Source: an uncultured Collinsella sp.
Lineage (GTDB): Bacteria > Actinomycetota > Coriobacteriia > Coriobacteriales > Coriobacteriaceae
Assembly: GCA_938005465.1 (NCBI GenBank)
Contig: CALLNU010000019.1
Location: forward strand, 1-64,000
Direction: 5' to 3'
DNA length: 64,000 nucleotides
A model generated the notes under the pieces. That model worked only from the letters and a program-made list of their open reading frames with translations. It searched no databases and was not told where the DNA came from. The position numbers and the translations under genes are program-made. Of the stretch, positions 1 to 7,638 are shown piece by piece (position 1 is the first letter of the stretch; every line of letters starts with the position of its first letter).

Positions 1-153
1 GACGCCCATCAGGAACACGGCGTCGTAGCCCTCGTCGGCGACCTTGTCGGCGAGCGCGGTCATCTTCTTGCCGGTCTCGTAGAGCGCCTTGCCGTCCTCG
101 AGATAGCCCTCCTGGTCGAAATGCATGATCTCGATCTTCTCGGTTTCCTTCAT
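1..153 (-). CDS. SIS-domain sugar-phosphate protein, N-terminal part (cut by window edge)
   Basis: Only the first 51 codons are in the window; the gene continues past base 1. The readable N-terminus begins MKETEKIEIMHF and runs to the hydrophobic stretch YDAVFLMGV, which is where the first beta strand of a SIS (sugar isomerase) domain normally lies. A strong ribosome binding site (AAAGGAG) sits just before the ATG at 153. It follows the SIS gene at 214-1329 by 60 bp on the same strand, so the two are probably co-transcribed. Paired SIS proteins occur in fructoselysine/glucoselysine (frl/gfr) utilisation operons, where they act as deglycases. That role is an inference from the pairing; the part seen here is too short to name a substrate. 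Confidence 0.6.
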   Translation of the reverse strand, partial: MKETEKIEIMHFDQEGYLEDGKALYETGKKMTALADKVADEGYDAVFLMGV

Positions 154-213
154 TTGTCTCTCCTTTCTGGGGTTGTTTCCACATCCCCCATGCCAACGGG
201 CATCAAAACCCGC

Positions 214-1329
214 TTACATTCCGTAACACTCAGCCGCTTTGGCCTTAAGCGCATTGACTGACTCTTCGTAGCCCTCTGCCTTGACCTCCATTTGCTTGGA
301 GACAGCATCGAGATACGGGTGAACGTCCCATGACTTCAGACGCTCGGCGATTATTGCCGCAATCGTCTGGAAGAACACGAGATTGGGAATTGCGCTGAGC
401 AGCGGAGCCACCTGAGGCACCACAACCTCGTGAGCCCCACCCTTGGGATGGGCCGTGAGCAGCACCGTTTTTGTCGTAACGTTCGATAGCGCATCGGCGA
501 TATTCGCAAGACGCTCCGACCCCTGCGGATCGTCGACAATAAACACCAGATAGCCCGGAACGATCTGCATCTCGGGACCGTGGACGAACTCCTCGCCTTC
601 GTGATGCATGGCAGGAATCTTGATGGTCTCGCTCAGCTTGAGCGCTGCCTCCTCGGCAACACCGTAGTTGGGGCCGTTGCCGACGACCATGGCGGGCATG
701 TGCTCAGAAAGCTCGAGCATGTGGTCTTGGACATATGCCTCGGCGGTCTTGCACATCACGGCATTGGCCTGGATAGCCTCGCGCAGGTCGTCAAGACGCT
801 GGGCAACGCCTTTGGCGTCAACCGTTCCGCGCGCCTGACCGCCGTAAATACCAAAGAGCACCAGATACTCAACGAGAACCTCGACGCCCAGAGTTACAAA
901 GTCCACCGACTCGACGCCCACACCGTAGTCAAGAACGATGTCAGCGTGTTCCTTGATGGGTGCCTCGACGTTTGCCGTGAGCGCGACTGCAGCCATATCG
1001 TGTGCACGCATGTAATCGAGCGCCGCAATCGTATTGGTCGAATAGCCACTCTGCGAGACGGCAATGTTAAGCGAATGCTGTGGATAGGCGTGTTCAAAAT
1101 CGACGAAGGCCTCGGGCGTCACAACGGACACCTGCATCTGCAGCGCATCTTGCAGGTAATCGCGGGCGCAATCGGCGGCATGGCGCGACGAACCCGAAGC
1201 AACGATGCGCAGTGCGTTAAAAGAACCGGACTGGAAAATATCAACGAGCTGCGCTACCAGCTCAGACGAACGCTCGAGGTTCTCCCCCATACGCACATGG
1301 GCAAGCTGAACGTAATCGAGCATCTTCAT
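214..1329 (-). CDS. SIS-domain phosphosugar isomerase/deglycase (GfrF/AgaS/GlmS-C-like)
   Basis: A 371-residue protein with two SIS domains, the fold that isomerises or deaminates phosphorylated amino sugars. The first domain shows the sugar-phosphate loop IVASGSSRHAA and SQSGYSTNT (residues about 40-105). The second carries VGNGPNYGVAEEAALKLSETIKIPA and then EEFVHGPEMQI, equivalent to the E-x-x-HGP element of GlmS-type isomerases. I start at ATG 1329 (MKMLDYVQ) because GAGGTGAG lies 5 bases upstream; a longer frame exists but lacks such a site. It heads a probable operon with the partial SIS gene, downstream of two GntR regulators on the same strand, with operator-like palindromes in its leader. 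Likely a cytosolic catabolic enzyme for a PTS-imported amino-sugar or glycation product; the substrate is unknown. Confidence 0.8.
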   Translation of the reverse strand: MKMLDYVQLAHVRMGENLERSSELVAQLVDIFQSGSFNALRIVASGSSRHAADCARDYLQDALQMQVSVVTPEAFVDFEHAYPQHSLNIAVSQSGYSTNTIAALDYMRAHDMAAVALTANVEAPIKEHADIVLDYGVGVESVDFVTLGVEVLVEYLVLFGIYGGQARGTVDAKGVAQRLDDLREAIQANAVMCKTAEAYVQDHMLELSEHMPAMVVGNGPNYGVAEEAALKLSETIKIPAMHHEGEEFVHGPEMQIVPGYLVFIVDDPQGSERLANIADALSNVTTKTVLLTAHPKGGAHEVVVPQVAPLLSAIPNLVFFQTIAAIIAERLKSWDVHPYLDAVSKQMEVKAEGYEESVNALKAKAAECYGM

Positions 1330-1350
1330 CGTCTCACCTCGTAACAAATC

Positions 1351-1369
1351 ATTAGTATTTGATACCAAT
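1351..1369 (-). promoter_or_regulatory. Palindromic operator-like site upstream of the SIS operon
   Basis: ATTgGTAtcaaaTACtAAT, an interrupted inverted repeat 22 bp before the SIS start codon. A second half-like copy (GGTATCAAA) lies about 35 bp further upstream. Position and symmetry suggest repression by one of the neighbouring GntR proteins; this is inference. Confidence 0.45.
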
Positions 1370-1456
1370 CACAGTTACAGGTTACGGCTTTTTGATACCT
1401 CTTTGTCGATTAATTTATCCCCATCGGCGAACGGTCGATTTTGAGCCCTGTAAGGT

Positions 1457-1466
1457 TGTATATACA
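1457..1466. promoter_or_regulatory. HutC-type GntR operator candidate (TGTATATACA)
   Basis: A perfect 10-bp palindrome containing GTATATAC, which fits the GT-N-TA-N-AC consensus described for the HutC subfamily of GntR regulators. It lies between the GntR gene ending at 1523 and the SIS gene start at 1329. The two neighbouring regulators carry UTRA effector domains, which define the HutC subfamily. Confidence 0.55.
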
Positions 1467-1522
1467 GCTGACCCAACGATCAAAACTGGTTAGTTTCCCT
1501 GCCGTTATTCACAAAATACCAG

Positions 1523-2236
1523 CTAGTACGTATAGGTGTAGCCGCCCGTATCGCCACGATTGAAGGACTTTACATACTCGATAGCCTGACCGCTCGCGTC
1601 ATAGCTCACGCATTCCAAAAGCAAAACAAGATCGCCCTGTTCCAGTCCAAGGAGGCCGGCATCTCGTGCGCCCAGCGCTTCGATATCGAGCTTTTCCTGT
1701 GCCATGACTGGCTTTCGGCCCAGCATCTCATAGGTCTCGTACAAACTGAAGACCGACACGTCAATATCTTCGATGGTTGGGAACAGCAGGCAGGGAATCA
1801 GCGCCGTCTCAATCGATACGGGGCTACCGTTTATGCAGTTCAGGCGTCGAACGGAATAGAGCAGGTCGTCCTCGGCGATGCCAAACAGGTCGGCGTAATA
1901 TGGCCCCGCATAACGCTTGGAACGCGCGAGAATACGGACGGACGGCTCGCCGCCCGAAGCACAGACCGATTCACGGAAACCGACCGTGCGTTCAAAAAAA
2001 GCAGGTACTTTCTGCGCCACAAAGGCACCTTTTCCCCGAACACGGCGAATCTGCCCGCGCCGAACCAGCTCATCGACAGCGCTTCGGATGGTCAAGCGTG
2101 TCGTACCAAATTCCTCGGCAAGGTCTTTTTCGGACGGAATCATGGAACCCGTGGGATATATACCGCGCTCGATACGTTCCTCGATGCGGCGTCGAATGCG
2201 CATATAAACCGGGGTGGCATCTACTGTTTCAGCCAT
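1523..2236 (-). CDS. GntR-family (HutC/UTRA) transcriptional regulator
   Basis: A 237-residue regulator. Residues about 9-75 form the GntR winged helix (IPSEKDLAEEFGTTRLTIRSAVDELVRRGQIRRVRGKGAFV). The remainder is a UTRA ligand-binding domain of the kind that senses phosphorylated sugars or amines. The gene overlaps the 3' end of the upstream GntR gene by 16 bp, and an AGGTGA ribosome binding site lies inside that gene, so translation is probably coupled. Tandem GntR genes upstream of a SIS operon suggest control of the SIS genes through the palindromes at 1351-1369 and 1457-1466. The effector cannot be read from sequence. Confidence 0.87.
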   Translation of the reverse strand: MAETVDATPVYMRIRRRIEERIERGIYPTGSMIPSEKDLAEEFGTTRLTIRSAVDELVRRGQIRRVRGKGAFVAQKVPAFFERTVGFRESVCASGGEPSVRILARSKRYAGPYYADLFGIAEDDLLYSVRRLNCINGSPVSIETALIPCLLFPTIEDIDVSVFSLYETYEMLGRKPVMAQEKLDIEALGARDAGLLGLEQGDLVLLLECVSYDASGQAIEYVKSFNRGDTGGYTYTY

Positions 2237-2988
2237 TGTTCACCTGCCACGCTCCTCATGCCGTTCTCTTCGCCGTTATCGGCAAAGCGGAACTTTGTGG
2301 GCAAAATCACCGATTTGCAATGCTCCACAAAACGCATGTCCTTATCGAATTCGATCGAGCTCTCATAGAACACCGGCGTTCCCTCTTCTTGCTGGAGCAG
2401 CTCGGCCTCTTCGGCATTCAAACGCGAGATGGAAATATGCTCACGTCCATGCTCAACACGCACGCCGCCTTCTTTGAGCAAGACATCGTAAAGGCTCTCG
2501 CACTCAAAATCGTGCTCGGTAAGCGATGGGCACAGGGACAGGTTAACGTGAGCCGTCTCGATTGACGCCGGCTCGCCCTCAATAAGTCGAACGCGCTGCA
2601 TGCGGAGCAAAGGAGCGCCTACAGACACCCCAAGCTTGTCGGCAAGCGCCTCATCCGCCTCGATGGTCCCGGTGGAAACCAGACGAGAAGAGGAGTGCAG
2701 GCCGGCAGTCCGCACAGCATCGGAAAAGTTATACGTTTCCTGGAAGATGTTCAGCGGCTTGGGAGGACACACATACGTACCCGATCCGCGACGGCTCTCG
2801 AGCGTTCCACACGAGATGAGCCGCGTGATACCGGCGCGCAACGCCGTACGCGAAACGCCGATCTCTTCGCGCAGCACACGCTCGGCCGGCAGGCGATCGC
2901 CGCCGGCAAGCTGGTGGTGCTGGATATACCAAAGAATTCCCTCAACAGCACGATCTTTGGGGGGAATTGCATAAGATTCGCCTGCCAT
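2221..2988 (-). CDS. GntR-family (HutC/UTRA) transcriptional regulator, second copy
   Basis: A 255-residue GntR regulator, clearly diverged from its downstream neighbour. The winged helix covers residues about 10-75 (LPAERVLREEIGVSRTALRAGITRLISCGTLESRRGSGTYV) and a UTRA domain follows (ADEALADKLGVSVGAPLLRMQRVRLIEGEPASIET). GAGGAGTC lies 8 bases before ATG 2988. It lies 38 bp after the unknown gene at 3027-3515 and overlaps the next GntR gene by 16 bp, giving a compact three-gene unit. Two related but unequal regulators in one operon could bind different sites or form heterodimers; which is true is unknown. Confidence 0.86.
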   Translation of the reverse strand: MAGESYAIPPKDRAVEGILWYIQHHQLAGGDRLPAERVLREEIGVSRTALRAGITRLISCGTLESRRGSGTYVCPPKPLNIFQETYNFSDAVRTAGLHSSSRLVSTGTIEADEALADKLGVSVGAPLLRMQRVRLIEGEPASIETAHVNLSLCPSLTEHDFECESLYDVLLKEGGVRVEHGREHISISRLNAEEAELLQQEEGTPVFYESSIEFDKDMRFVEHCKSVILPTKFRFADNGEENGMRSVAGEQWLKQ

Positions 2989-3026
2989 TGCACAGACTCC
3001 TCATTCAGAAACGTATGCCGCCATAA

Positions 3027-3515
3027 TTAGGCCAGCCCTCCCATGGCATCAAATTCGGCCTTGATCTTCTCGGCGACATTCCGATACGACTTATATAGAC
3101 TTGAATCGCGTTTGACTTCGTCGGTCATAACGGGAATCTCTAATTTGGAAACCTCGTCTTTTCCCGTCTGAACCGCCACAACAACGCCCATACCAAGACA
3201 CATATTACGCTTGGCAGCGTTTATTTTCGCCGCCTTGGCAGGATTTGCCAGGATACGCTGGGCAAATTCCTGTTTTGAGGCCACTTCCTCGGCCTCCGGA
3301 TCGCCCGCCTCGGCCACTTCGCACTGCAGCACGTCCGCATAGTCAAAAATCTTAGGCTCTGCACCACGCTGATGCACGGCCCACTTGCGGCGCGTGGCAT
3401 CCTGGTAGATAGCCGGCAAAAATGTAAACCGCGGCGGGTCCAAAATCGTATCCGTGATGGTAAACACATCGGGATCAAAGGCATCCTGCGGGTTTTTCTT
3501 CTTGAACAGCCCCAT
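3027..3515 (-). CDS. Hypothetical cytosolic protein (162 aa)
   Basis: I do not recognise this protein. It begins MGLFKKKNPQDAF and has no signal peptide or membrane segment. The middle (TITDTILDPPRFTFLPAIYQ, then KIFDYADVLQCEV) resembles small beta-rich modules seen in many short Firmicute/Actinobacterial proteins of unknown role. The C-terminal half is helical and charged. GGGAGG lies 6 bases before ATG 3515, which favours this start over an in-frame ATG 11 codons upstream. It is followed closely by two GntR genes on the same strand. No function should be inferred. Confidence 0.6.
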   Translation of the reverse strand: MGLFKKKNPQDAFDPDVFTITDTILDPPRFTFLPAIYQDATRRKWAVHQRGAEPKIFDYADVLQCEVAEAGDPEAEEVASKQEFAQRILANPAKAAKINAAKRNMCLGMGVVVAVQTGKDEVSKLEIPVMTDEVKRDSSLYKSYRNVAEKIKAEFDAMGGLA

Positions 3516-3637
3516 ATCAGCCTCCCGTACTAGCATTAAACAACTCAAGCTGAATATAGCACCAATTTCAAGCCGCTGCCTTACCCTATCGGTGCGCGGC
3601 GTCTATGGCTCGCCCAGCGGAAGAGTTAACGGACGAG

Positions 3638-3708
3638 GGCCGGGCTGCCTGCCTTGTTTTGAGAAGTGGGCTCCGCGAACTTCTCAAAACAAGGCAGGCA
3701 GCCCGGCC
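3638..3708. repeat. Perfect 30-bp inverted repeat with 11-nt loop (possible element A derivative)
   Basis: Arms 3638-3667 and 3679-3708 are exact reverse complements; the outer part is GC-rich and the inner part AT-rich (TTGTTTTGAGAAGT). The loop is GGGCTCCGCGA. Read on the minus strand, arm end plus loop give AGTTCGCGGAGCCC, resembling the AGTTCCGCACGAGCC start of the element A core elsewhere in the window. It lies between an unknown gene and the 3' end of the LacI gene. It may be a core-deleted copy of that family. Confidence 0.8.
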
Positions 3709-3763
3709 CCGCCGGCAAATAGTGGACACTCCGCATGCAATCTATGCAACCAAACAAGTACGC

Positions 3764-4792
3764 TTAGCTACATTCGGTAAGTTCGAGCACGCTGCCCTTC
3801 ACGATAAGCGCCGGCTCCAGGACGACCTCTTCGGCACGTCTACCGCCCCTACCGGCAAGACGCTTGGACATGCAGCCAAAAGCATGCTCCGCGAGGATAC
3901 CTGGATCCTGCTCAATCGCGGTCAGCGCCGGCTCAAAGAGAACGTCGGCGGCCGAGTTGTCGTAACTCACCACCGAAATGTCGCCCGGAATGCTCTTCCC
4001 CATCTCGTGTAAGCGCTTGAGCAGACCAAGGGCAATGTTGTCCGAACTTGCGAACACAGCGGTGGCATCAGTTGCGAGCACCGCCTCCGAGGCCTCGTAG
4101 GCACTCGGAATGTAGTACTCGCTCTCAAACTCCAAACGTGCGTCGATAGGCAGGCCAACCTCGCGCAGCGCGCGCTCATAGCCGGCAAGTCGCTTACGCC
4201 CCGTATTGGAACGGCGCGCGTTAACCAAGCAGGCAATGCGACGGTGGCCCTGCTCGATCAGATAGCGAGTGGCCATGTAGCCACCCATCTCGTGGTCGAA
4301 CATCACCTTGTCGCACTCGAGCCCCTCAATGGCACGGTCGACCATCACGGCAGGGATAGGCAGATGGCTGACTTCTTCGCGCAGGGCGCGGTCGTCGGAG
4401 AACTCGTCGCCCACAACCAGGAAGACGCCATCAACGCCGCGCGTTACCAGCTGGCGCAGCAGCTCCAGATCGTCGTCGGCACTTCCACCCGAGCTGGTAA
4501 TGAAGAGCGCATAGCCGTCCTCGCGGCAGCGCTTTTCCAGGCTACCGGCGAGCGAGGCAAAAAAGCGGCTCTCGATGTTAGGGACGATAAGGCCCAGCGT
4601 GCGCGACTCGCGCATGACCAGACTACGCGCAATCTGGTTGGGGACATAGTGGTTGCGCGCCGCGACCTCCTTGATGAGCTTGCGGTTTTCTTCCGAGATG
4701 CGACAGGGCCGATTATTGAGAACAAGCGAGACCGACGAGGGGGAAAGCCCCACCTCCTGGGCGATCTGCTTGAGGGTGACTTTGTTGGCCAT
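3764..4792 (-). CDS. LacI-family transcriptional regulator
   Basis: A 342-residue LacI/GalR repressor. The N-terminal helix-turn-helix reads VTLKQIAQEVGLSPSSVSLVLNN, followed by the hinge (ARSLVMRESRTLGLIVPNI) and a periplasmic-binding-like sugar sensor (residues about 60-330). I start at ATG 4792 (MANKVTLKQ) because GGAAGGAG precedes it. The frame stays open far upstream through the antisense of murB, but that extension is not coding. It is divergent from murB and its likely autoregulatory region is 4793-4975, which contains the CG-centred palindrome CAATCGATTG. No sugar gene is adjacent, so the regulated pathway is unknown. Confidence 0.88.
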   Translation of the reverse strand: MANKVTLKQIAQEVGLSPSSVSLVLNNRPCRISEENRKLIKEVAARNHYVPNQIARSLVMRESRTLGLIVPNIESRFFASLAGSLEKRCREDGYALFITSSGGSADDDLELLRQLVTRGVDGVFLVVGDEFSDDRALREEVSHLPIPAVMVDRAIEGLECDKVMFDHEMGGYMATRYLIEQGHRRIACLVNARRSNTGRKRLAGYERALREVGLPIDARLEFESEYYIPSAYEASEAVLATDATAVFASSDNIALGLLKRLHEMGKSIPGDISVVSYDNSAADVLFEPALTAIEQDPGILAEHAFGCMSKRLAGRGGRRAEEVVLEPALIVKGSVLELTECS

Positions 4793-4926
4793 CTCGCTCC
4801 TTCCAGGTTTACGCGCAATCTCTTGAAAGTATAGCGACCGACCCTCTACCTCGGTGATAAACACTTTACCAATCCGGTAGACGGCTGTTTTATCGCCGCC
4901 AGCGCACCAAATCCGTCCGGGTGGGG

Positions 4927-4943
4927 TATATTGCAATCGATTG
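4927..4943 (+). promoter_or_regulatory. Probable murB -10 box with overlapping LacI-type palindrome
   Basis: TATATT at 4927-4932 could be a -10 box for murB; transcription would then start near 4939, downstream of the TTG at 4931. The perfect palindrome CAATCGATTG (4934-4943) has the central CG typical of LacI-family operators and would overlap the transcription start. No convincing -35 box was seen. Confidence 0.35.
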
Positions 4944-4975
4944 ATGACAACGACCACCAAAAGGCGGCTATTAGT

Positions 4976-5938
4976 ATGCACGAAAACGATTTTTTTAACG
5001 AGGACCTGCTGTGCGCGCTTGCTGGCGTTGCCGGCGAGGACAACGTACTGATGAGCGAGCCCATGCGCGAGCACACCACGTTTAAGATCGGCGGCCCTGC
5101 CGACGTCTTTGTCACGCCCGATACCGAGCAGGGCCTCGTCGCCACGCTCGATACCTGCTATCGCTGCGACCTGCCGCTCACCATCGTGGGCAACGGCTCC
5201 GACCTGCTCGTCGGCGACAAGGGCATCCGCGGCGTCGTCGTAGCGCTGGGCGAAGGTCTCTCCAACATCACCGTCGACGGCACGCACGTCACGGCGGCAG
5301 CCGGCGCGCTGCTTTCCGATGTCGCCGCGGCGGCAGCCGAGGCCGGCCTCACCGGCATGGAGCCCATCTCGGGCATCCCCGGATCGGTCGGCGGCGCCTG
5401 CTACATGAACGCCGGTGCCTACGGTGCCTGCATGGCCGATGTGCTGGAGTCCGTGCGCGTCTACAAACCCGCTCGCCAGCTCGACGACGGCACCCGCGGC
5501 AGCGGCAATATCATTGAGTTCGATGTCGATGAGCTCAACCTGGGCTATCGCAAGAGCCGCATTGCCGACGACGGCTTCATCGTGCTTTCGGCCACCTTCA
5601 ATCTCGCTCCGGGCAACGCCGCGATGATCAAGGCCGACATGGACAACTACCGCCAGCGCCGCGAGGACAAGCAGCCGCTCGACATGCCGAGCGCCGGCTC
5701 CACCTTCAAGCGCCCCGAGGGCTACTTTGCCGGCAAACTCATCATGGATGCCGGCTTGCGCGGCCACGCCGTCGGCGGCGCCCAGGTGAGCGAAAAACAC
5801 TGCGGCTTCATCGTCAACGCCGACCACGCCACCGCCGCCGACGTCGACGAACTCATCCGCCACATCCAGGCAACCGTCAAAGACCAATTCAACGTAGACC
5901 TAGAACCCGAAGTCCACCGAGTAGGCGAATTTTTATAA
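4976..5938 (+). CDS. murB: UDP-N-acetylenolpyruvoylglucosamine reductase
   Basis: MurB reduces UDP-GlcNAc-enolpyruvate to UDP-MurNAc with NADPH and FAD, the second committed step of peptidoglycan precursor synthesis in the cytosol. The FAD-binding region shows TTFKIGGPADVFV and GNGSDLLV, then PISGIPGSVGGACYMNAGAYG. The C-terminal substrate domain shows AGSTFKRPEGYFAGKLI with the catalytic Ser, and VSEKHCGFIVN. ATG 4976 gives 320 residues, a normal size. An in-frame TTG at 4931 is possible but would sit at or before the likely transcription start. The gene stands alone, divergent from a LacI regulator, and ends in a strong terminator. Confidence 0.93.
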   Translation: MHENDFFNEDLLCALAGVAGEDNVLMSEPMREHTTFKIGGPADVFVTPDTEQGLVATLDTCYRCDLPLTIVGNGSDLLVGDKGIRGVVVALGEGLSNITVDGTHVTAAAGALLSDVAAAAAEAGLTGMEPISGIPGSVGGACYMNAGAYGACMADVLESVRVYKPARQLDDGTRGSGNIIEFDVDELNLGYRKSRIADDGFIVLSATFNLAPGNAAMIKADMDNYRQRREDKQPLDMPSAGSTFKRPEGYFAGKLIMDAGLRGHAVGGAQVSEKHCGFIVNADHATAADVDELIRHIQATVKDQFNVDLEPEVHRVGEFL

Positions 5939-5941
5939 AAA

Positions 5942-5963
5942 GAAGGCCCCGAAAGGGGCCTTC
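5942..5963 (+). terminator. Rho-independent terminator after murB
   Basis: GAAGGCCCC-gaaa-GGGGCCTTC followed by ACTTTCTTTAATT. It lies 3 bp after the murB stop codon. Confidence 0.85.
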
Positions 5964-6016
5964 ACTTTCTTTAATTCAGATAAACCAGTCCGGTGTGTGA
6001 CGTATTGGACCCGAGA

Positions 6017-6147
6017 GGTCCGTGGCTGCCCGAAAGACATTAGGTTGATCGCGAGTTCCGCACGAGCCGGAGAGCACTTAATGTGCTCTCCGTGCGAGCA
6101 GGACTGTCCGAGCAGGCAACCTAATGCCTTTCGGGCAGCCACGGACC
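6017..6147 (+). repeat. Element A copy 1: nested hairpin, 31-bp outer stem around conserved core
   Basis: Outer arms 6017-6047 and 6117-6147 are complementary at 30 of 31 positions. The 69-nt core contains GAGTTCCGCACG, an inner hairpin (6068-6092, CGGAGAGCAC/GTGCTCTCCG around TTAAT) and CAGGACTGTCCG. The core is nearly identical to that of the copy at 32511-32642 (one base indel), while the outer arms are unrelated in sequence. It lies between the convergent genes murB and the NlpC-type hydrolase, so it may also stop transcription from both sides. Confidence 0.9.
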
Positions 6148-6166
6148 AACTTACTTCAAACCGCAG

Positions 6167-7372
6167 CTACGACAGCGCAATACCGCCGAGCCAGCCCCAA
6201 CGCACGCCAGAGCCAGTGCCATAGAAGCTAATAAACGAATCAAGCGACTTAGACGTAATGGCGCCCTCATTGCTCATGACGATGCCGCCGCCAACATAGA
6301 TGCCCACGTGGCCATAGATCAGACCCGGCATGCCGGTGCCGCTATGCGATGAGTCGGCCACGATCATGCCCACCTGCAGCGCCGAGCGGTCGGAGCTATA
6401 GCACCAGGCGTTAAACATGTCGCACGCATTGCCGCCAAAGTAGCCAACGCCGGCGTTACGGAAGACATTGGTAACCCACGCCGCGCACCAGTTCTGGCCC
6501 GGCGAAGGCGTGGAGTAGCACGCGTTGACGACGGCCTGTTGCTTGCCCGAGCCGGCATTCTGCTGCGGAGTTCCGGGCGCATACGATCCGCCACCCGAGC
6601 TCGAACCACCCGAGTAGGAATTGTTCTTGTTCGCGGCGGCCGCGGCAGCGGCGGCCTTCCTAGCGGCCTCCTCGGCCTGGGCGGCAGCGAGAATCTCGGA
6701 ATCACGCTGAGCCATGAGCTCCTTGACATCGTCAGAGAGGCCGTTCAGAACCGTCTGGACTTCCTGCTGCTTGGCCTGCATGTCCTGCATCTGGGCAGTC
6801 TGCTGGTCCTTGAGCTTCTCTAAGTCGGCCTTCTGCGACTCGAGCTCGGTCTTTTGCGCATCGAGCTCTTCCTGGATGGTCTGAATGTCCTCGATGGCGT
6901 CGCGGTCGCTCTTGTTGATCTTCTCAACGTAATGCGCGTTGGCGACGAGTTCCTCAAACGAGCCAGAGGCCAGCAGCAGCGACAGGATGTTCGTGCCGCC
7001 GGACTTGTAGCTGGCGGCCACGCGATCGGAAAGGTCGTTGCGCTTCTTCTTGAGCTCGGCCTTCTTTTCATCGATCTGGGCCTGCGTGTCGTCAATCTTG
7101 CCCTGGACATTCTCGATGTCGTTGAGGGTCTGGGCATTCTTGTTGGCCAGCGCCGCATACTCATTTGCGATGCTGTCGAGCTGGGCCTGAACCTCGTCGA
7201 GCTGGGCCTGGGCGGCATTCAGTTTATCGGTGGTTTCTTTGGAAGCCTCCGCCGCATGGGCGCGAGCGGGCAGGCCAAAAAGAACTGCCGCAGAAGCGGC
7301 GCCGAACAGGGCCTTGAGGGCAGTGCGGCGCGAGAGCTCCTGGGAAAGGATGGAATCGCTGTTTGGTGACAT
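6167..7372 (-). CDS. Secreted coiled-coil peptidoglycan hydrolase with NlpC/P60- or CHAP-like domain
   Basis: A 401-residue exported protein. The N-terminus has twin arginines before a hydrophobic stretch (SRRTALKALFGAASAAVLFG) ending in ARAHAAE, a Tat-like or Sec signal peptide. Residues about 45-235 are a long coiled coil (repeated KLNAAQAQLDEVQ, ELDAQKTELESQ). An Ala-rich and Gly/Ser-rich linker follows. The C-terminal ~120 residues hold a papain-like domain with Cys in GQNWCAAWV and His in YGHVGIYVGGG. This layout matches cell-division hydrolases of the PcsB/RipA type, whose coiled coil is gated by FtsEX. No ftsEX is nearby. It converges on murB across element A. Confidence 0.85.
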   Translation of the reverse strand: MSPNSDSILSQELSRRTALKALFGAASAAVLFGLPARAHAAEASKETTDKLNAAQAQLDEVQAQLDSIANEYAALANKNAQTLNDIENVQGKIDDTQAQIDEKKAELKKKRNDLSDRVAASYKSGGTNILSLLLASGSFEELVANAHYVEKINKSDRDAIEDIQTIQEELDAQKTELESQKADLEKLKDQQTAQMQDMQAKQQEVQTVLNGLSDDVKELMAQRDSEILAAAQAEEAARKAAAAAAAANKNNSYSGGSSSGGGSYAPGTPQQNAGSGKQQAVVNACYSTPSPGQNWCAAWVTNVFRNAGVGYFGGNACDMFNAWCYSSDRSALQVGMIVADSSHSGTGMPGLIYGHVGIYVGGGIVMSNEGAITSKSLDSFISFYGTGSGVRWGWLGGIALS

Positions 7373-7638
7373 ATGTACTCCGTTACATGCTTATTTATAT
7401 GTCGCTCAACTCATACATATTAGCGTACATCCGACGCGTCCCAACGATTTCCACGAACGGCAGGAAACTGCAAGGTCAGCGGCTCGTAAGCAAATGCCAA
7501 AGATCAGGTTATGCGTACGCAAGCTCTTCTATGAGTACGTTAGCACAATCCTCTGCTTTTCCTACAGCGCACGATTTGGGCGTCCCTGCCTGCGCTATAC
7601 TCCCCTGAAGAAGTGTTCCTGATTCGATAGGAGACTAC

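Noticed and set aside
580..1344. 254-codon plus-strand frame opposite the SIS gene.
   Set aside because: Antisense shadow of a conserved two-domain SIS protein.
4793..5887. N-terminal extension of the LacI frame to 707 codons.
   Set aside because: The extension is antisense to murB. The real helix-turn-helix starts at 4792 with a good ribosome binding site.
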